Shown here: positions 25,713 to 32,859 of the stretch, in pieces
Position numbering within the stretch: position 1 is the first letter of the stretch
How the letters are laid out: every line of letters starts with the position of its first letter
Assembly: GCF_030269485.1 (NCBI RefSeq)
Contig: NZ_BSTL01000003.1
Coordinates: forward strand, 186,001-250,000
Direction: 5' to 3'
Source: Actinoplanes sp. NBRC 103695
GTDB taxonomy: Bacteria > Actinomycetota > Actinomycetes > Mycobacteriales > Micromonosporaceae
DNA: 64,000 nt
Notes under the pieces: generated by a model
Databases searched by the model: none
What the model was told of the DNA's origin: nothing
The model's input: the letters and a program-made list of their open reading frames with translations, nothing else
Made by a program: the position numbers and the translations under genes

Positions 25713-26399
25713 TCATGGTGTCCGGGTCTCCCAGACCGGCTGCTGGGGGTCGTCGTTGTGCACGATGACGGCGACCCGAGCGGCCGGGCGGACCGTGGCG
25801 AAGTAGAGCTGCTGGGCGGGGATGTAGCGCTCGCGCCAGCGCCGTTCGACCTCGGCCCGGGCTGACACCCGGCGCTCTCGGATCACGGCACGTTCCACGG
25901 TCCGCTCGAGCGCGGCCGACACGAAGACGCTCAGATCCCACCGGTCGATCAGTTCCGGGCGCATGAGGAAGACGCCGTCGAAGACCAGCACGGCGTCGGT
26001 GGGGGCGGTCGTGACCGGCGGGGACAGCGTGGTGTCCGCCGTACGATCGTAGACCGCGTCCTGGAAGCGTCGGTCTCCGCCCGGGCCGAGCGGATCGAGC
26101 AGAACCCGGTTCAGAGCGTGGTAGTCGTGGGTGTCGTAGTAGCAGCCTTCGGCCGAGTACTCGCCGCGGGGATAGCGCTGTGCCCGGGGGAAGAGGAAGT
26201 CGTCGATCGTCGCCCGGATGACGTCGCGACCCCGGGTGCGCAGGACATCGGCCAGTTCGTCGGCGAGCGTGGTCTTGCCGGCGGCGGGCGGTCCGTCGAC
26301 GGCGACCCGCGTCGGGTGCGGGACGGCGACGGACCGGACGGCCTCAGCCAGGCGCCCGAGCATCTCGTCGCGGGTGCCTCGGTTCACAGAGCCGACCAT
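25713..26399 (-). CDS. Uridine kinase-like P-loop kinase
   Basis: This 228-residue P-loop NTPase of the uridine kinase/phosphoribulokinase family phosphorylates a nucleoside or related substrate in the cytoplasm. It has Walker A GPPAAGKTT (about residues 36-44), an ATIDDFLFPRAQRYPRGEYS segment that positions the acceptor, a C-Y-Y-D-T-H-D-Y element typical of actinobacterial uridine kinases, Walker B-like VLVFDGVFL, and an RRWRERYIPAQQLY lid. The gene ends 7 bases from the convergent candidate immunity gene. The exact substrate cannot be read from sequence alone. Confidence 0.82.
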   Translation of the reverse strand: MVGSVNRGTRDEMLGRLAEAVRSVAVPHPTRVAVDGPPAAGKTTLADELADVLRTRGRDVIRATIDDFLFPRAQRYPRGEYSAEGCYYDTHDYHALNRVLLDPLGPGGDRRFQDAVYDRTADTTLSPPVTTAPTDAVLVFDGVFLMRPELIDRWDLSVFVSAALERTVERAVIRERRVSARAEVERRWRERYIPAQQLYFATVRPAARVAVIVHNDDPQQPVWETRTP

Positions 26400-26485
26400 A
26401 TCCCTGACGCGTTCACTCGTTTGGTGGGCGTCCGTAGCGTTCGGCGGAGAGATCGCGTACCCCGTTCATATGGTTGGAGTCGCCC

Positions 26486-26986
26486 ATGACTGAGGATCCG
26501 GTGCGCGAGACGGCGGTGGTTTCGCGGGTTCCGGCGGAGCGCCGGCCGTTCGCGACGTACCTTGCCCGGCGGGTTGTGGCCGCCGTGGCGCCGGACGAGC
26601 TGACGTTGTTCGAGGTGCGCAGCCGGCGGTTCTTCGGGTGGCAGTGGCGCGCCCGCGACCCGCTGGCGTGGGACGTCCTGGGCGTCAGTGGTGAGGTGCT
26701 GACCCCGGCAGCGTTGTCGGCATCGGCGACCGTACTCGGTGTGATGTCTTCTGACCTGCTTGAACGCGGCACGCGCTGGGCGGTCGGCCGGTTGCGGTTC
26801 GGGCGTTCCCGCCGCCCGGCGCTGACCCGTACCCCCACGGTGAAGGAGCTGGCGTCGTACCGGTCCGCCGCTCTGGCCGCGGCTCGCCGGCACGTCGGCG
26901 ATGACGAGGCCGCGTTGATCGCCGACTCCGTCGTCGCGGAGATCGTCGCGGCGGCGGCCGAGCGTGGCGATGACGCGAAGCGGTGA
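26486..26986 (+). CDS. Hypothetical protein upstream of M48 peptidase
   Basis: This 166-residue protein is of unrecognised family. It is rich in Ala, Arg and Val, with an ARRVVAAVAPDELTLFEV stretch, an F-F-G-W-Q-W segment near residue 50, and a C-terminal helix that begins ADSVVAEIVAAAAERG. One moderately hydrophobic segment is present (about 70-90), but no clear signal peptide. I chose ATG 26486, preceded by GGAG at 6 bases, over a TTG 12 bases upstream. It ends just before the peptidase gene and is probably cotranscribed with it. Other actinobacterial proteins of this shape may be paired with M48 peptidases, but I cannot confirm that. Confidence 0.6.
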   Translation: MTEDPVRETAVVSRVPAERRPFATYLARRVVAAVAPDELTLFEVRSRRFFGWQWRARDPLAWDVLGVSGEVLTPAALSASATVLGVMSSDLLERGTRWAVGRLRFGRSRRPALTRTPTVKELASYRSAALAAARRHVGDDEAALIADSVVAEIVAAAAERGDDAKR

Positions 26987-26990
26987 CCGT

Positions 26991-29261
26991 ATGCCGGGGC
27001 GCCCGCCGTCGAGCCTGCTGCCGCGCCTGATCCTGTTCGCACTGACGATCCTGGTGGCCAGCGCGACGGTGGGTGCCACCCGCCCGGACCAGTGGCTGGT
27101 GAAGGGCATGGCATTCCAGTCCTGCGAGTCCGAGGCCCGGGCCGAGTATCAGTTCACCAACTTCGTCCCCTTCGACGCGGTGACGGTACCCGGCTCTGCT
27201 CCCCTCCCGCAGGTGCCCGACGCCCATCGCGCCGAGCTGGACCGGTGGGTCGAGCGCCGGTGCGGCCCTCGGCCCGTGGACAGGCCGGAGCGGCCCGCCG
27301 CGGCCGCCGTCGCGGGTGTGCTCATCGGTGGCTTCCTGCTGTACTGGCTGATCCCGTACTGGCGGATCCGCACCCGCCGCCTGACCCGCGTCGGGGACGG
27401 CCGGGACGACGGGCGGTACGGGTCGGCGGCGGGGCACGAGGTACGCCGCCTCGCTGCCGCGGCCGGGGTGACCCTGCACCGGGTCTGGCTGCATCCCACC
27501 GACTACAGCGACAACGCCGTCGCCTTCGGGCACTGGCGGCGCCGGGCGATCGAGATCAAGAGCGGGATGGTCAGCCTGCACCGCCGTGACCCGGATGCCT
27601 TCCGTGCCATCGTCGGCCACGAACTCGGCCACCTGCATCACCGCGACGTGGACGCCGCGTACGCGATGACGGGGTTGTGGCAGGCATTTCTGGCCCTGAG
27701 CGTGACCCTGACCGTGACCGGTGGAGTGGGGGACACGCTGGGCAACTCCTCGATCGAGGAGGCGCTGGCCACCGCGGCCCGGCTGGGCGCCCTCGTCCTC
27801 GCGGTCTACCTGGCCCGGAACGGCATGCTGCGGGCGCGTGAGTTCCACGCGGACGCCTTCGCCGCCACGATCGACGGCGGCAGCGCCCGACCGTCACTGG
27901 AGCGTCTGCTCGCCCGCCAGCGACGGCGCTGGGACGCCGGGTGGGCCTGGCCGTTCGCCACCCATCCCAGCAGTGAGCGGCGGCGGGCGGCGCTGCGGGG
28001 ACACGTCGACGGCGGCGGCCTGGTCGCTGCCGACACCGCGCTGATCGGGTTCATCGCCACGTTCGGCTACCTGCTCACCGTTCCGCATCACTTCGACCTG
28101 CTGATGATGGCGTTGCGCTGGAAGTGGATGTCGCTGGACGAGGTGACCACCCTGCGGCCGATCTACGTGTGGCTCTACCTGCCGTTCCTGGTCCCGTCCG
28201 GGGTCGCGCTCGCCCTGGGGGTGTGGCATCACGCGTGGCGCGCCGAGCGGGTGACCGGTCGTGAGGGTCTGCTGCGCGGGCTGGCCGGGCTGACGGCCGG
28301 ACTCTGGACGGGCATGCTGATCGGTGGCTCCCTCGACCCGTGGAACGCGGCCGCCGACGACTGGCCCGCGCTGCTGGAAGCGTCGTGGTGGCGTTCCCTG
28401 GTGAACGGCCCCGGCGCACGGTACGCGCTGACCGCCGTGACCGTGGTCGCACTGATCGGCACCGTCGTGGTCGCGTGCCGGGCCATCGCCGGGACGTCGT
28501 CCCGCCGTGGCTGGAGCGTCCTCGTGGCGGTCTACGGCGCGGTGGCGATGGTGAGTCCCTTTCCGTCGGCGCTGCCGGAACAGGTCCGCCCGTCGGTGTA
28601 TGTCGTCGTGGCGGTCGTCCCTGTCGTTCTGGGGCTGGTGGCGCTCACCCGGCGGCGTGGCCGGGTCGTCGCGGACCCACCTGCTCCGGGCCCGCGGGCG
28701 GACCCCGGTGCGGCACGGTCGACGACGCTGCCCGGCCTTCGTCGGCCGCGGTGGCAGCGCCGGCTCATCCACGCCTGCGCGGTGCTGGTGGCTGTGCTGG
28801 CCGGGCGGGTGCTTCTGGGCCTGCTGAGCGCCGAGAGCAGTCAGACACCGTACGCGTTGATCGTCGGCGTCGGCCTGCTCATGGCGCTGACGAACGGGGT
28901 GCGAGCCGCGGCCGCCGCCGACGAGGACCGGTTCGACCAGCAGATCGTGTACGGCCGCAACTGGCTGACCCTGACCAGCGTGGTCGCGGTGGGTGGCTTC
29001 CTGGTCGGGCTGCCGTGGCGCACGACGCCTGCGGACGACGACGTGCCGCGGCTGGTCGCCGTGGTCGTGATCACCGGTGTGCTGGCGGGGATCGGCTTCG
29101 TCGGCCGGGAGACCGCCGCGGACGTGTACTCGTACCGGCACCGCCGGCGGACCCGGAACGCCGAGCTCAGGAGCTCGGTCGAGGTGCCCCGAACAGGTCG
29201 TCGGGCGCCTCTCGCAGCTGGGCCGCCTGACGTTCGTACTCCGCGGACTCCTGAGGGGTGA
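26991..29261 (+). CDS. Multi-pass M48-family metallopeptidase
   Basis: This is an integral-membrane zinc peptidase of about 756 residues. A membrane helix (about residues 12-30) is followed by an extracytoplasmic loop and a second helix (about 103-120). The M48 catalytic domain (about 150-340) has the zinc motif HELGHLHHRD, the downstream glutamate ligand in REFHADAFAATIDGG, and a THPSSERRRAALRG substrate-side motif. The C-terminal half has about ten further hydrophobic segments, far beyond the 300 residues of HtpX, and a basic tail. ATG 26991 is the most conservative start; GTG 26964 and ATG 26970 are in frame. Its last 95 bases overlap the convergent gene at 29167. Its substrate is unknown. 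Confidence 0.82.
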   Translation: MPGRPPSSLLPRLILFALTILVASATVGATRPDQWLVKGMAFQSCESEARAEYQFTNFVPFDAVTVPGSAPLPQVPDAHRAELDRWVERRCGPRPVDRPERPAAAAVAGVLIGGFLLYWLIPYWRIRTRRLTRVGDGRDDGRYGSAAGHEVRRLAAAAGVTLHRVWLHPTDYSDNAVAFGHWRRRAIEIKSGMVSLHRRDPDAFRAIVGHELGHLHHRDVDAAYAMTGLWQAFLALSVTLTVTGGVGDTLGNSSIEEALATAARLGALVLAVYLARNGMLRAREFHADAFAATIDGGSARPSLERLLARQRRRWDAGWAWPFATHPSSERRRAALRGHVDGGGLVAADTALIGFIATFGYLLTVPHHFDLLMMALRWKWMSLDEVTTLRPIYVWLYLPFLVPSGVALALGVWHHAWRAERVTGREGLLRGLAGLTAGLWTGMLIGGSLDPWNAAADDWPALLEASWWRSLVNGPGARYALTAVTVVALIGTVVVACRAIAGTSSRRGWSVLVAVYGAVAMVSPFPSALPEQVRPSVYVVVAVVPVVLGLVALTRRRGRVVADPPAPGPRADPGAARSTTLPGLRRPRWQRRLIHACAVLVAVLAGRVLLGLLSAESSQTPYALIVGVGLLMALTNGVRAAAAADEDRFDQQIVYGRNWLTLTSVVAVGGFLVGLPWRTTPADDDVPRLVAVVVITGVLAGIGFVGRETAADVYSYRHRRRTRNAELRSSVEVPRTGRRAPLAAGPPDVRTPRTPEG

Positions 29262-29469
29262 AGCTGTCGCGACGGCGTTGCGCGTCGTCGAGGGCGCCGA
29301 GCAGTTCGTCGCCGTACACCCGGCTCGCGGACACCTCGCGGGCGGTCAGCTCGCCGCGGCGCAGGCCTCCGGCGATCTCGCCCAGAATGCTGCCTCGGGG
29401 GCTCTGGTCCTCGAGGGCGCGCAGCAGCGCCTGCTCCAGGTGCCCGGTCCGCGGTTGGTAGGTGTCCAT
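29167..29469 (-). CDS. Small hypothetical protein linked to the WXG100-like gene
   Basis: This soluble, highly charged protein of 100 residues has predicted helices (TGHLEQALLRALEDQ, RGELTAREVSASRVYGDELL) and a Pro/Ser tail. I do not recognise the family. It lies 10 bases after the WXG100-like gene on the same strand, so the two are probably cotranscribed. It could be a chaperone or regulatory partner of the secreted protein. Its 3' end overlaps the end of the M48 gene on the other strand by 95 bases, which is unusual but consistent with both frames showing actinomycete codon bias. Confidence 0.6.
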   Translation of the reverse strand: MDTYQPRTGHLEQALLRALEDQSPRGSILGEIAGGLRRGELTAREVSASRVYGDELLGALDDAQRRRDSFTPQESAEYERQAAQLREAPDDLFGAPRPSS

Positions 29470-29479
29470 CGGCTGCCCT

Positions 29480-30568
29480 TCAGTTCGCGGCGGGGTGGTC
29501 GAAGCCCTGCTTGACGGCCTTGCTCAGGTCGGCGCCGGCCTCCAGGGCGCCGATGACGCCGGAGATGCCGTAGAAGGCCGACTTGGCGTTGCCGTACACG
29601 CTGGAGATCCGGTTGTAGATCTCGATCGCCTCGTAGGCGAAGTAGGCCGCGGCGCCGTAGCCGAGCACCGGGCCGATGACGGTCGGGATCGTGGCGGTGC
29701 CGCCGGCAAGGGCGATGCTGATGTACAGAAGCTTGTCCAGCAGCAGCCCTACCGGCCCGGACGCGGCCTCGAACAGGTCGCGGGCGGCCTTCGACGCTTC
29801 GGCGTACTGCTTCTGGTATTGCGTCATGGTGTCCTGCACGTCCCGGATCGCCTTGGCCAGGGTGACCAGATATTCCTGGCAGGCCTCGGCTGCCTGACCG
29901 GTCCAGACGCTCGGGATGTCACCGGCGGCCCGTTCGAGGTTCTGCGCCATCGCGTCGCACCAGTCACCGAGGAATCCCCACACGACCGCCGCCTCGGAGT
30001 ACTCGTTCCACTCGCCGCTGCTCCAGGCGAGCCAGATGACGAACGGGTCGAAGTGGAAGGCGTACTGGCAGGCGGCGCGTATCCCGGCGGACGGGCTGCT
30101 CAGGTCGGTCAGCAGGTCGAGCTGGAACTCGGTGGAGGCCGACGTGAAGGACGGGTCGCGGGTGATCTTCGTCGAGGCGTCCACGGCATCGCTGAACGCG
30201 GCGGTGGCGAACGCGGAGTTCTTCGGCGGCGGGTTGGCCACCGTCGTCGACGCGTCCTTGGCACCCGGGAGCGAGGCGTCCACGGTCTTGGCGGTGCCGG
30301 CGTCGGTGATCCGGTAGTAGTTCTGCACGGTGCTGATCTCGGAGGCGGAGTCCCGGCAGATCTTCCCCAGATCCTTCAGGAAGCCGGTCACGTCGTCGAA
30401 GGCGTGCTGGTGCGCGCCCTTCAGGATCTGGATCAGGCCTTCCTCGTAGAAGCTGAGGTCGGCCTTGTCCTGGACGACCTTCAAGGCCTCGTCCGAGTCG
30501 TCACCGAAGTGCAGTAGCTGGTTGTGGAGCCCGTGCAGCCCGCTGATGTCGACCGAAAACTCCGCCAT
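29480..30568 (-). CDS. WXG100-like (ESX/type VII-associated) protein with C-terminal membrane helices
   Basis: This 362-residue protein is mostly helical. A central helical hairpin carries a W-x-G turn (SVWTGQAAEACQEYL, about residues 207-222) flanked by long helices, the hallmark of WXG100/ESX substrates. An N-terminal helical region (about 10-85) may be a second four-helix unit. The C-terminus has a hydrophobic hairpin (about 275-320) rich in Gly/Ala (SIALAGGTATIPTVIGPVLG). No signal peptide is present, in line with type VII export. The ATG at 30568 starts MAEFSVDISGL. No ESX machinery gene is in the window. Confidence 0.68.
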   Translation of the reverse strand: MAEFSVDISGLHGLHNQLLHFGDDSDEALKVVQDKADLSFYEEGLIQILKGAHQHAFDDVTGFLKDLGKICRDSASEISTVQNYYRITDAGTAKTVDASLPGAKDASTTVANPPPKNSAFATAAFSDAVDASTKITRDPSFTSASTEFQLDLLTDLSSPSAGIRAACQYAFHFDPFVIWLAWSSGEWNEYSEAAVVWGFLGDWCDAMAQNLERAAGDIPSVWTGQAAEACQEYLVTLAKAIRDVQDTMTQYQKQYAEASKAARDLFEAASGPVGLLLDKLLYISIALAGGTATIPTVIGPVLGYGAAAYFAYEAIEIYNRISSVYGNAKSAFYGISGVIGALEAGADLSKAVKQGFDHPAAN

Positions 30569-30941
30569 GGAGGTGGCATTCCGTTCGTTGTGTCGCTCGA
30601 GGTCGCGACGCCGTTGGTGTTCCTCGAGGCCACGATTCACCGCTGCGGGATGTCCGGCCACCGGCCGCACTGTCCGGGGCTGATCGGAACGCCGCCGAAC
30701 ACTGTCGAACGGCGCTGACCAGGGCAGTAGGGCCTGAGATGGACGGTGGAGAGGGCCGGGCGGGCAGCCCGGCCCTCGTACAGGTCGATGGTGCCGCTCC
30801 CCGCCGTTCCGGACCGAGGTCGTCTCGCCGAGGTCGAGGTCGCCGGCACCCGGCGTGACCCAGGACCTGCTCGTGCCGTTGGCGCCCGGGGAGGCGGACT
30901 GCGGGAAACCGCAAAGGTCGCGTCTGGATGAGTTCGTTCGG
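30569..30941. other. Gene-free stretch upstream of the cysteine-rich-peptide locus
   Basis: Apart from the presumed promoter of the leftward WXG100-like gene, I see nothing specific in these 373 bases. Open frames here are short, lack ribosome sites and show no recognisable domain. The promoter of the rightward locus begins at 30942. Confidence 0.4.
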
Positions 30942-30970
30942 TTGACCAACATCCATTTCCTGTATATAAA
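30942..30970 (+). promoter_or_regulatory. Housekeeping-type promoter of the cysteine-rich-peptide locus
   Basis: TTGACC at 30942-30947 and TATAAA at 30965-30970 are separated by exactly 17 bases. This is a near-consensus promoter for the main sigma factor (HrdB/SigA) and the best promoter in the window. Transcription should start near 30977, leaving an untranslated leader of about 105 bases before the peptide gene. Confidence 0.75.
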
Positions 30971-31081
30971 TTGTGCAGTCAAACATTTACGGGGATGTTT
31001 GCGCTGCCGCGGTTCATGGCCATGACCGCGCGCCTTTTGGCGGCCGCAGAGTCCTCGTGAACCTGCGAAAGGGATCCGCCA

Positions 31082-31282
31082 ATGAATTCTCTATCCACTG
31101 TTGCTGAGCGACTGCTCTCCGTCTTCGTTCCGAAGGCCGAGGCGCAGGCCACCGAATGCCACTGGGAGACGAAGTGCAGCGGCACCTGCGTGTGGCCTTT
31201 CAGTCAGAGGCGGACGCGGCTCTGCTGCACCGACCAGGACGGTTCGTACTGCAACGGCTGGGAGAAGGACGGCTGCTGCTAG
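31082..31282 (+). CDS. 66-residue cysteine-rich peptide precursor
   Basis: The product has a leader of about 23 residues (MNSLSTVAERLLSVFVPKAE then AQA) and a 43-residue core with eight cysteines at positions 26, 32, 36, 48, 49, 57, 65 and 66, including two CC pairs, one at the very C-terminus. The AQA before T24 looks like a signal-peptidase-type cleavage site, and the leader is too polar for a normal signal peptide. Eight cysteines would allow four disulfides. The ribosome site is AAGGGA, 7-8 bases before ATG. The genes that follow (membrane redox protein, thioredoxin, S26 peptidase, ABC exporter) fit oxidation, leader removal and export of this peptide. I know no named family that matches. 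Confidence 0.8.
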   Translation: MNSLSTVAERLLSVFVPKAEAQATECHWETKCSGTCVWPFSQRRTRLCCTDQDGSYCNGWEKDGCC

Positions 31283-31303
31283 TCCGGCCCAGCTGACCTG
31301 GTT

Positions 31304-31340
31304 GTCCCGTGGCTCACGGTTCGCACGTGGGCCACGGGAC
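31304..31340 (+). terminator. Intercistronic stem-loop after the peptide gene
   Basis: GTCCCGTGGC and GCCACGGGAC form a perfect 10-base stem with a 17-base loop. The stem lies 21 bases after the peptide stop and ends at the ribosome site (GGAGGAG) of the MauE-like gene. It could act as a partial terminator or message stabiliser that keeps precursor expression above that of the processing genes, as in many peptide operons. Confidence 0.6.
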
Positions 31341-31351
31341 GGAGGAGCGTC

Positions 31352-31903
31352 ATGGATCTGATCGGAACAATCGGCGATTTCATGCTCGTGACGGTATTGG
31401 TTGTCGCGGCCCTAGGAAAGCTGCGGAGCCGCGCGTCACGGGATGAGGTCGCCACCCTCGCTCGATTTGTAGGAATACCTCTGCGGTGGGTGGCGATTGC
31501 GCCGGGCGCGCTCATTGTCGCCGAAATCGGCGTCGCCATTCTGCTCGCCTTTCCCATTGCTCGTGGATGGGGTGCCATTGCCGCGACATTGTTGATGGCC
31601 GTGCTCACCGTGGGCGCCGAGCGGGCTCGGCGTGCCCCGGAGCCGCCGGCGTGCCGATGCTTCGGCGGCGCGGCCGAGCCCATCGGTCGCCGTCACGTGG
31701 CTCGCAACGCCGCGCTCGCGGCGATCGCGACGATCACCGCGGTGCTGACGTTCGTGCCCACCGGGCCGCCACTGACCGCCACCGGCATGGTCGCGGCCGT
31801 CCTGTCCGGTGTTCTGCTCGCGACGGTCGTCGTCCATCTCGACACGTTGCTGTTCCTCTGTGGCCTCCGGCCGACAGCCCCACAACCGACCCAAGGACGA
31901 TAA
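31352..31903 (+). CDS. MauE-like membrane redox protein
   Basis: This 183-residue integral membrane protein has four to five helices (about residues 5-22, 48-70, 72-90, 112-132, 140-165). It is of the MauE/DoxX-type redox family: a G-K-L-R-S element after the first helix, and a C-x-C-F-G-G motif (Cys101, Cys103) in a loop. MauE works with the thioredoxin MauD in forming disulfides of the methylamine dehydrogenase small subunit. No methylamine dehydrogenase genes are here, so the natural client is the eight-cysteine peptide encoded just upstream. The ribosome site GGAGGAG is strong. Confidence 0.78.
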   Translation: MDLIGTIGDFMLVTVLVVAALGKLRSRASRDEVATLARFVGIPLRWVAIAPGALIVAEIGVAILLAFPIARGWGAIAATLLMAVLTVGAERARRAPEPPACRCFGGAAEPIGRRHVARNAALAAIATITAVLTFVPTGPPLTATGMVAAVLSGVLLATVVVHLDTLLFLCGLRPTAPQPTQGR

Positions 31904-31905
31904 CG

Positions 31906-32433
31906 ATGAGTACTCTGATCGCCTGTGCCGCCCTTCTCGTGGCGCTCTTCGCGTTGGTGGTCGCGCTCGGCACCGCCACCCGTCTGCGCGACGCCGTGGC
32001 CAAGGGAAGCGTCGGAGCGGCCGCCTCGACACGCGCGCCGCTTCCGCGGATGTCGATGGAGATCGGCGACTTCGTCGCCCCGCGCCTCGACGGCACCGCC
32101 TTCACCAAGGCCGACCTGGCCGGCGGCAACCGCCTGGTCGGGTTCTTCGCCACGGGCTGCCCCTCGTGCAAGGACCAGCTGCCGGCGTTCCTTGCCGCCG
32201 CGGCCGGCCGGCAACACGGCACGGCGGCGCCGGTCGCGGTGCTCAGCGGCCCGGAGGACGACACCCGCGACCTGGCCGAGCTCTTCACCGAGGACATCAC
32301 CGTGGTGACCGAGTCCGATCTCGCCTTCTCGCGCGGCGCGAAGGTTGAGGGGTACCCGACCTTCGTGCTCGTGGCGGACGGCAAGGTGACCGGGGCGGCC
32401 ACTCGAGTGGACCGTTTGCCGGTCGGGGTCTGA
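31906..32433 (+). CDS. Membrane-anchored TlpA/MauD-like thioredoxin
   Basis: This 175-residue protein has an N-terminal membrane helix (about residues 4-23), a linker, and an extracytoplasmic thioredoxin domain with the active site FATGCPSCKDQLPAF (Cys85 and Cys88). The later YPTFVLVADGKV stretch carries the cis-proline region. It follows the MauE-like gene by 2 bases, with an AAGGA ribosome site. By analogy with MauD, which partners MauE, it should transfer electrons between the membrane protein and cysteine substrates outside the membrane. The direction, oxidation or isomerisation, cannot be read from sequence. Confidence 0.85.
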   Translation: MSTLIACAALLVALFALVVALGTATRLRDAVAKGSVGAAASTRAPLPRMSMEIGDFVAPRLDGTAFTKADLAGGNRLVGFFATGCPSCKDQLPAFLAAAAGRQHGTAAPVAVLSGPEDDTRDLAELFTEDITVVTESDLAFSRGAKVEGYPTFVLVADGKVTGAATRVDRLPVGV

Positions 32434-32439
32434 CCGGCG

Positions 32440-32859
32440 ATGCTCGCACTCGCGATCATGCCGCTGGCGGTGTTGCTTCTGCTCGCGCTGCTGCCCGCCA
32501 CGCTCATCGTGGTGACGGTGCACGGCGACAGCATGGCGCCCGCCTTGCTGCCGGGCGACCGGGTGCTCGTCCTGCGGCGGTGGGCGACGCGCCGATTGAA
32601 GCGTGGCGACGTGGTCGTGGCCCGAGTCGATCTCCCACTCGGCGGACGGCTCCTGATCAAGCGGATCGCCGCGCTCGGCGGCGACCGCGCGGTCAGCCGG
32701 AACCAGGAAATCACTCTCTCCGACCGGGAGGTCTTCCTTGTCGGAGACCACCGGGAGGCGAGCTTCGACTCGAGACAGTATGGAGCGTTCCCGATCGATG
32801 GCGTCATCGGCAGATCCATCCACCACTTCCCGGCCCGGCGAGCGGTGGCCGGGGACTGA
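32440..32859 (+). CDS. Small S26-family signal peptidase
   Basis: This 139-residue type I signal-peptidase-like enzyme has one N-terminal membrane helix (about residues 2-27), the catalytic serine in VHGDSMAPALLPGDRVLV (Ser31) and the catalytic lysine in LLIKRIAALGGD (Lys74). The C-terminal VFLVGDHREASFDSRQYG box is also conserved. It is shorter than housekeeping LepB, as in dedicated peptidases. The gene lies 6 bases after the thioredoxin gene and overlaps the exporter gene. I infer that it removes the peptide leader, plausibly after the AQA at residues 21-23. Confidence 0.85.
   Translation: MLALAIMPLAVLLLLALLPATLIVVTVHGDSMAPALLPGDRVLVLRRWATRRLKRGDVVVARVDLPLGGRLLIKRIAALGGDRAVSRNQEITLSDREVFLVGDHREASFDSRQYGAFPIDGVIGRSIHHFPARRAVAGD

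Noticed and set aside
31082..31282. The Cys-rich peptide as a methylamine dehydrogenase small subunit
   Set aside because: It is far too short (43-residue core), has no tryptophan pair in the known context, and no large-subunit gene is present.
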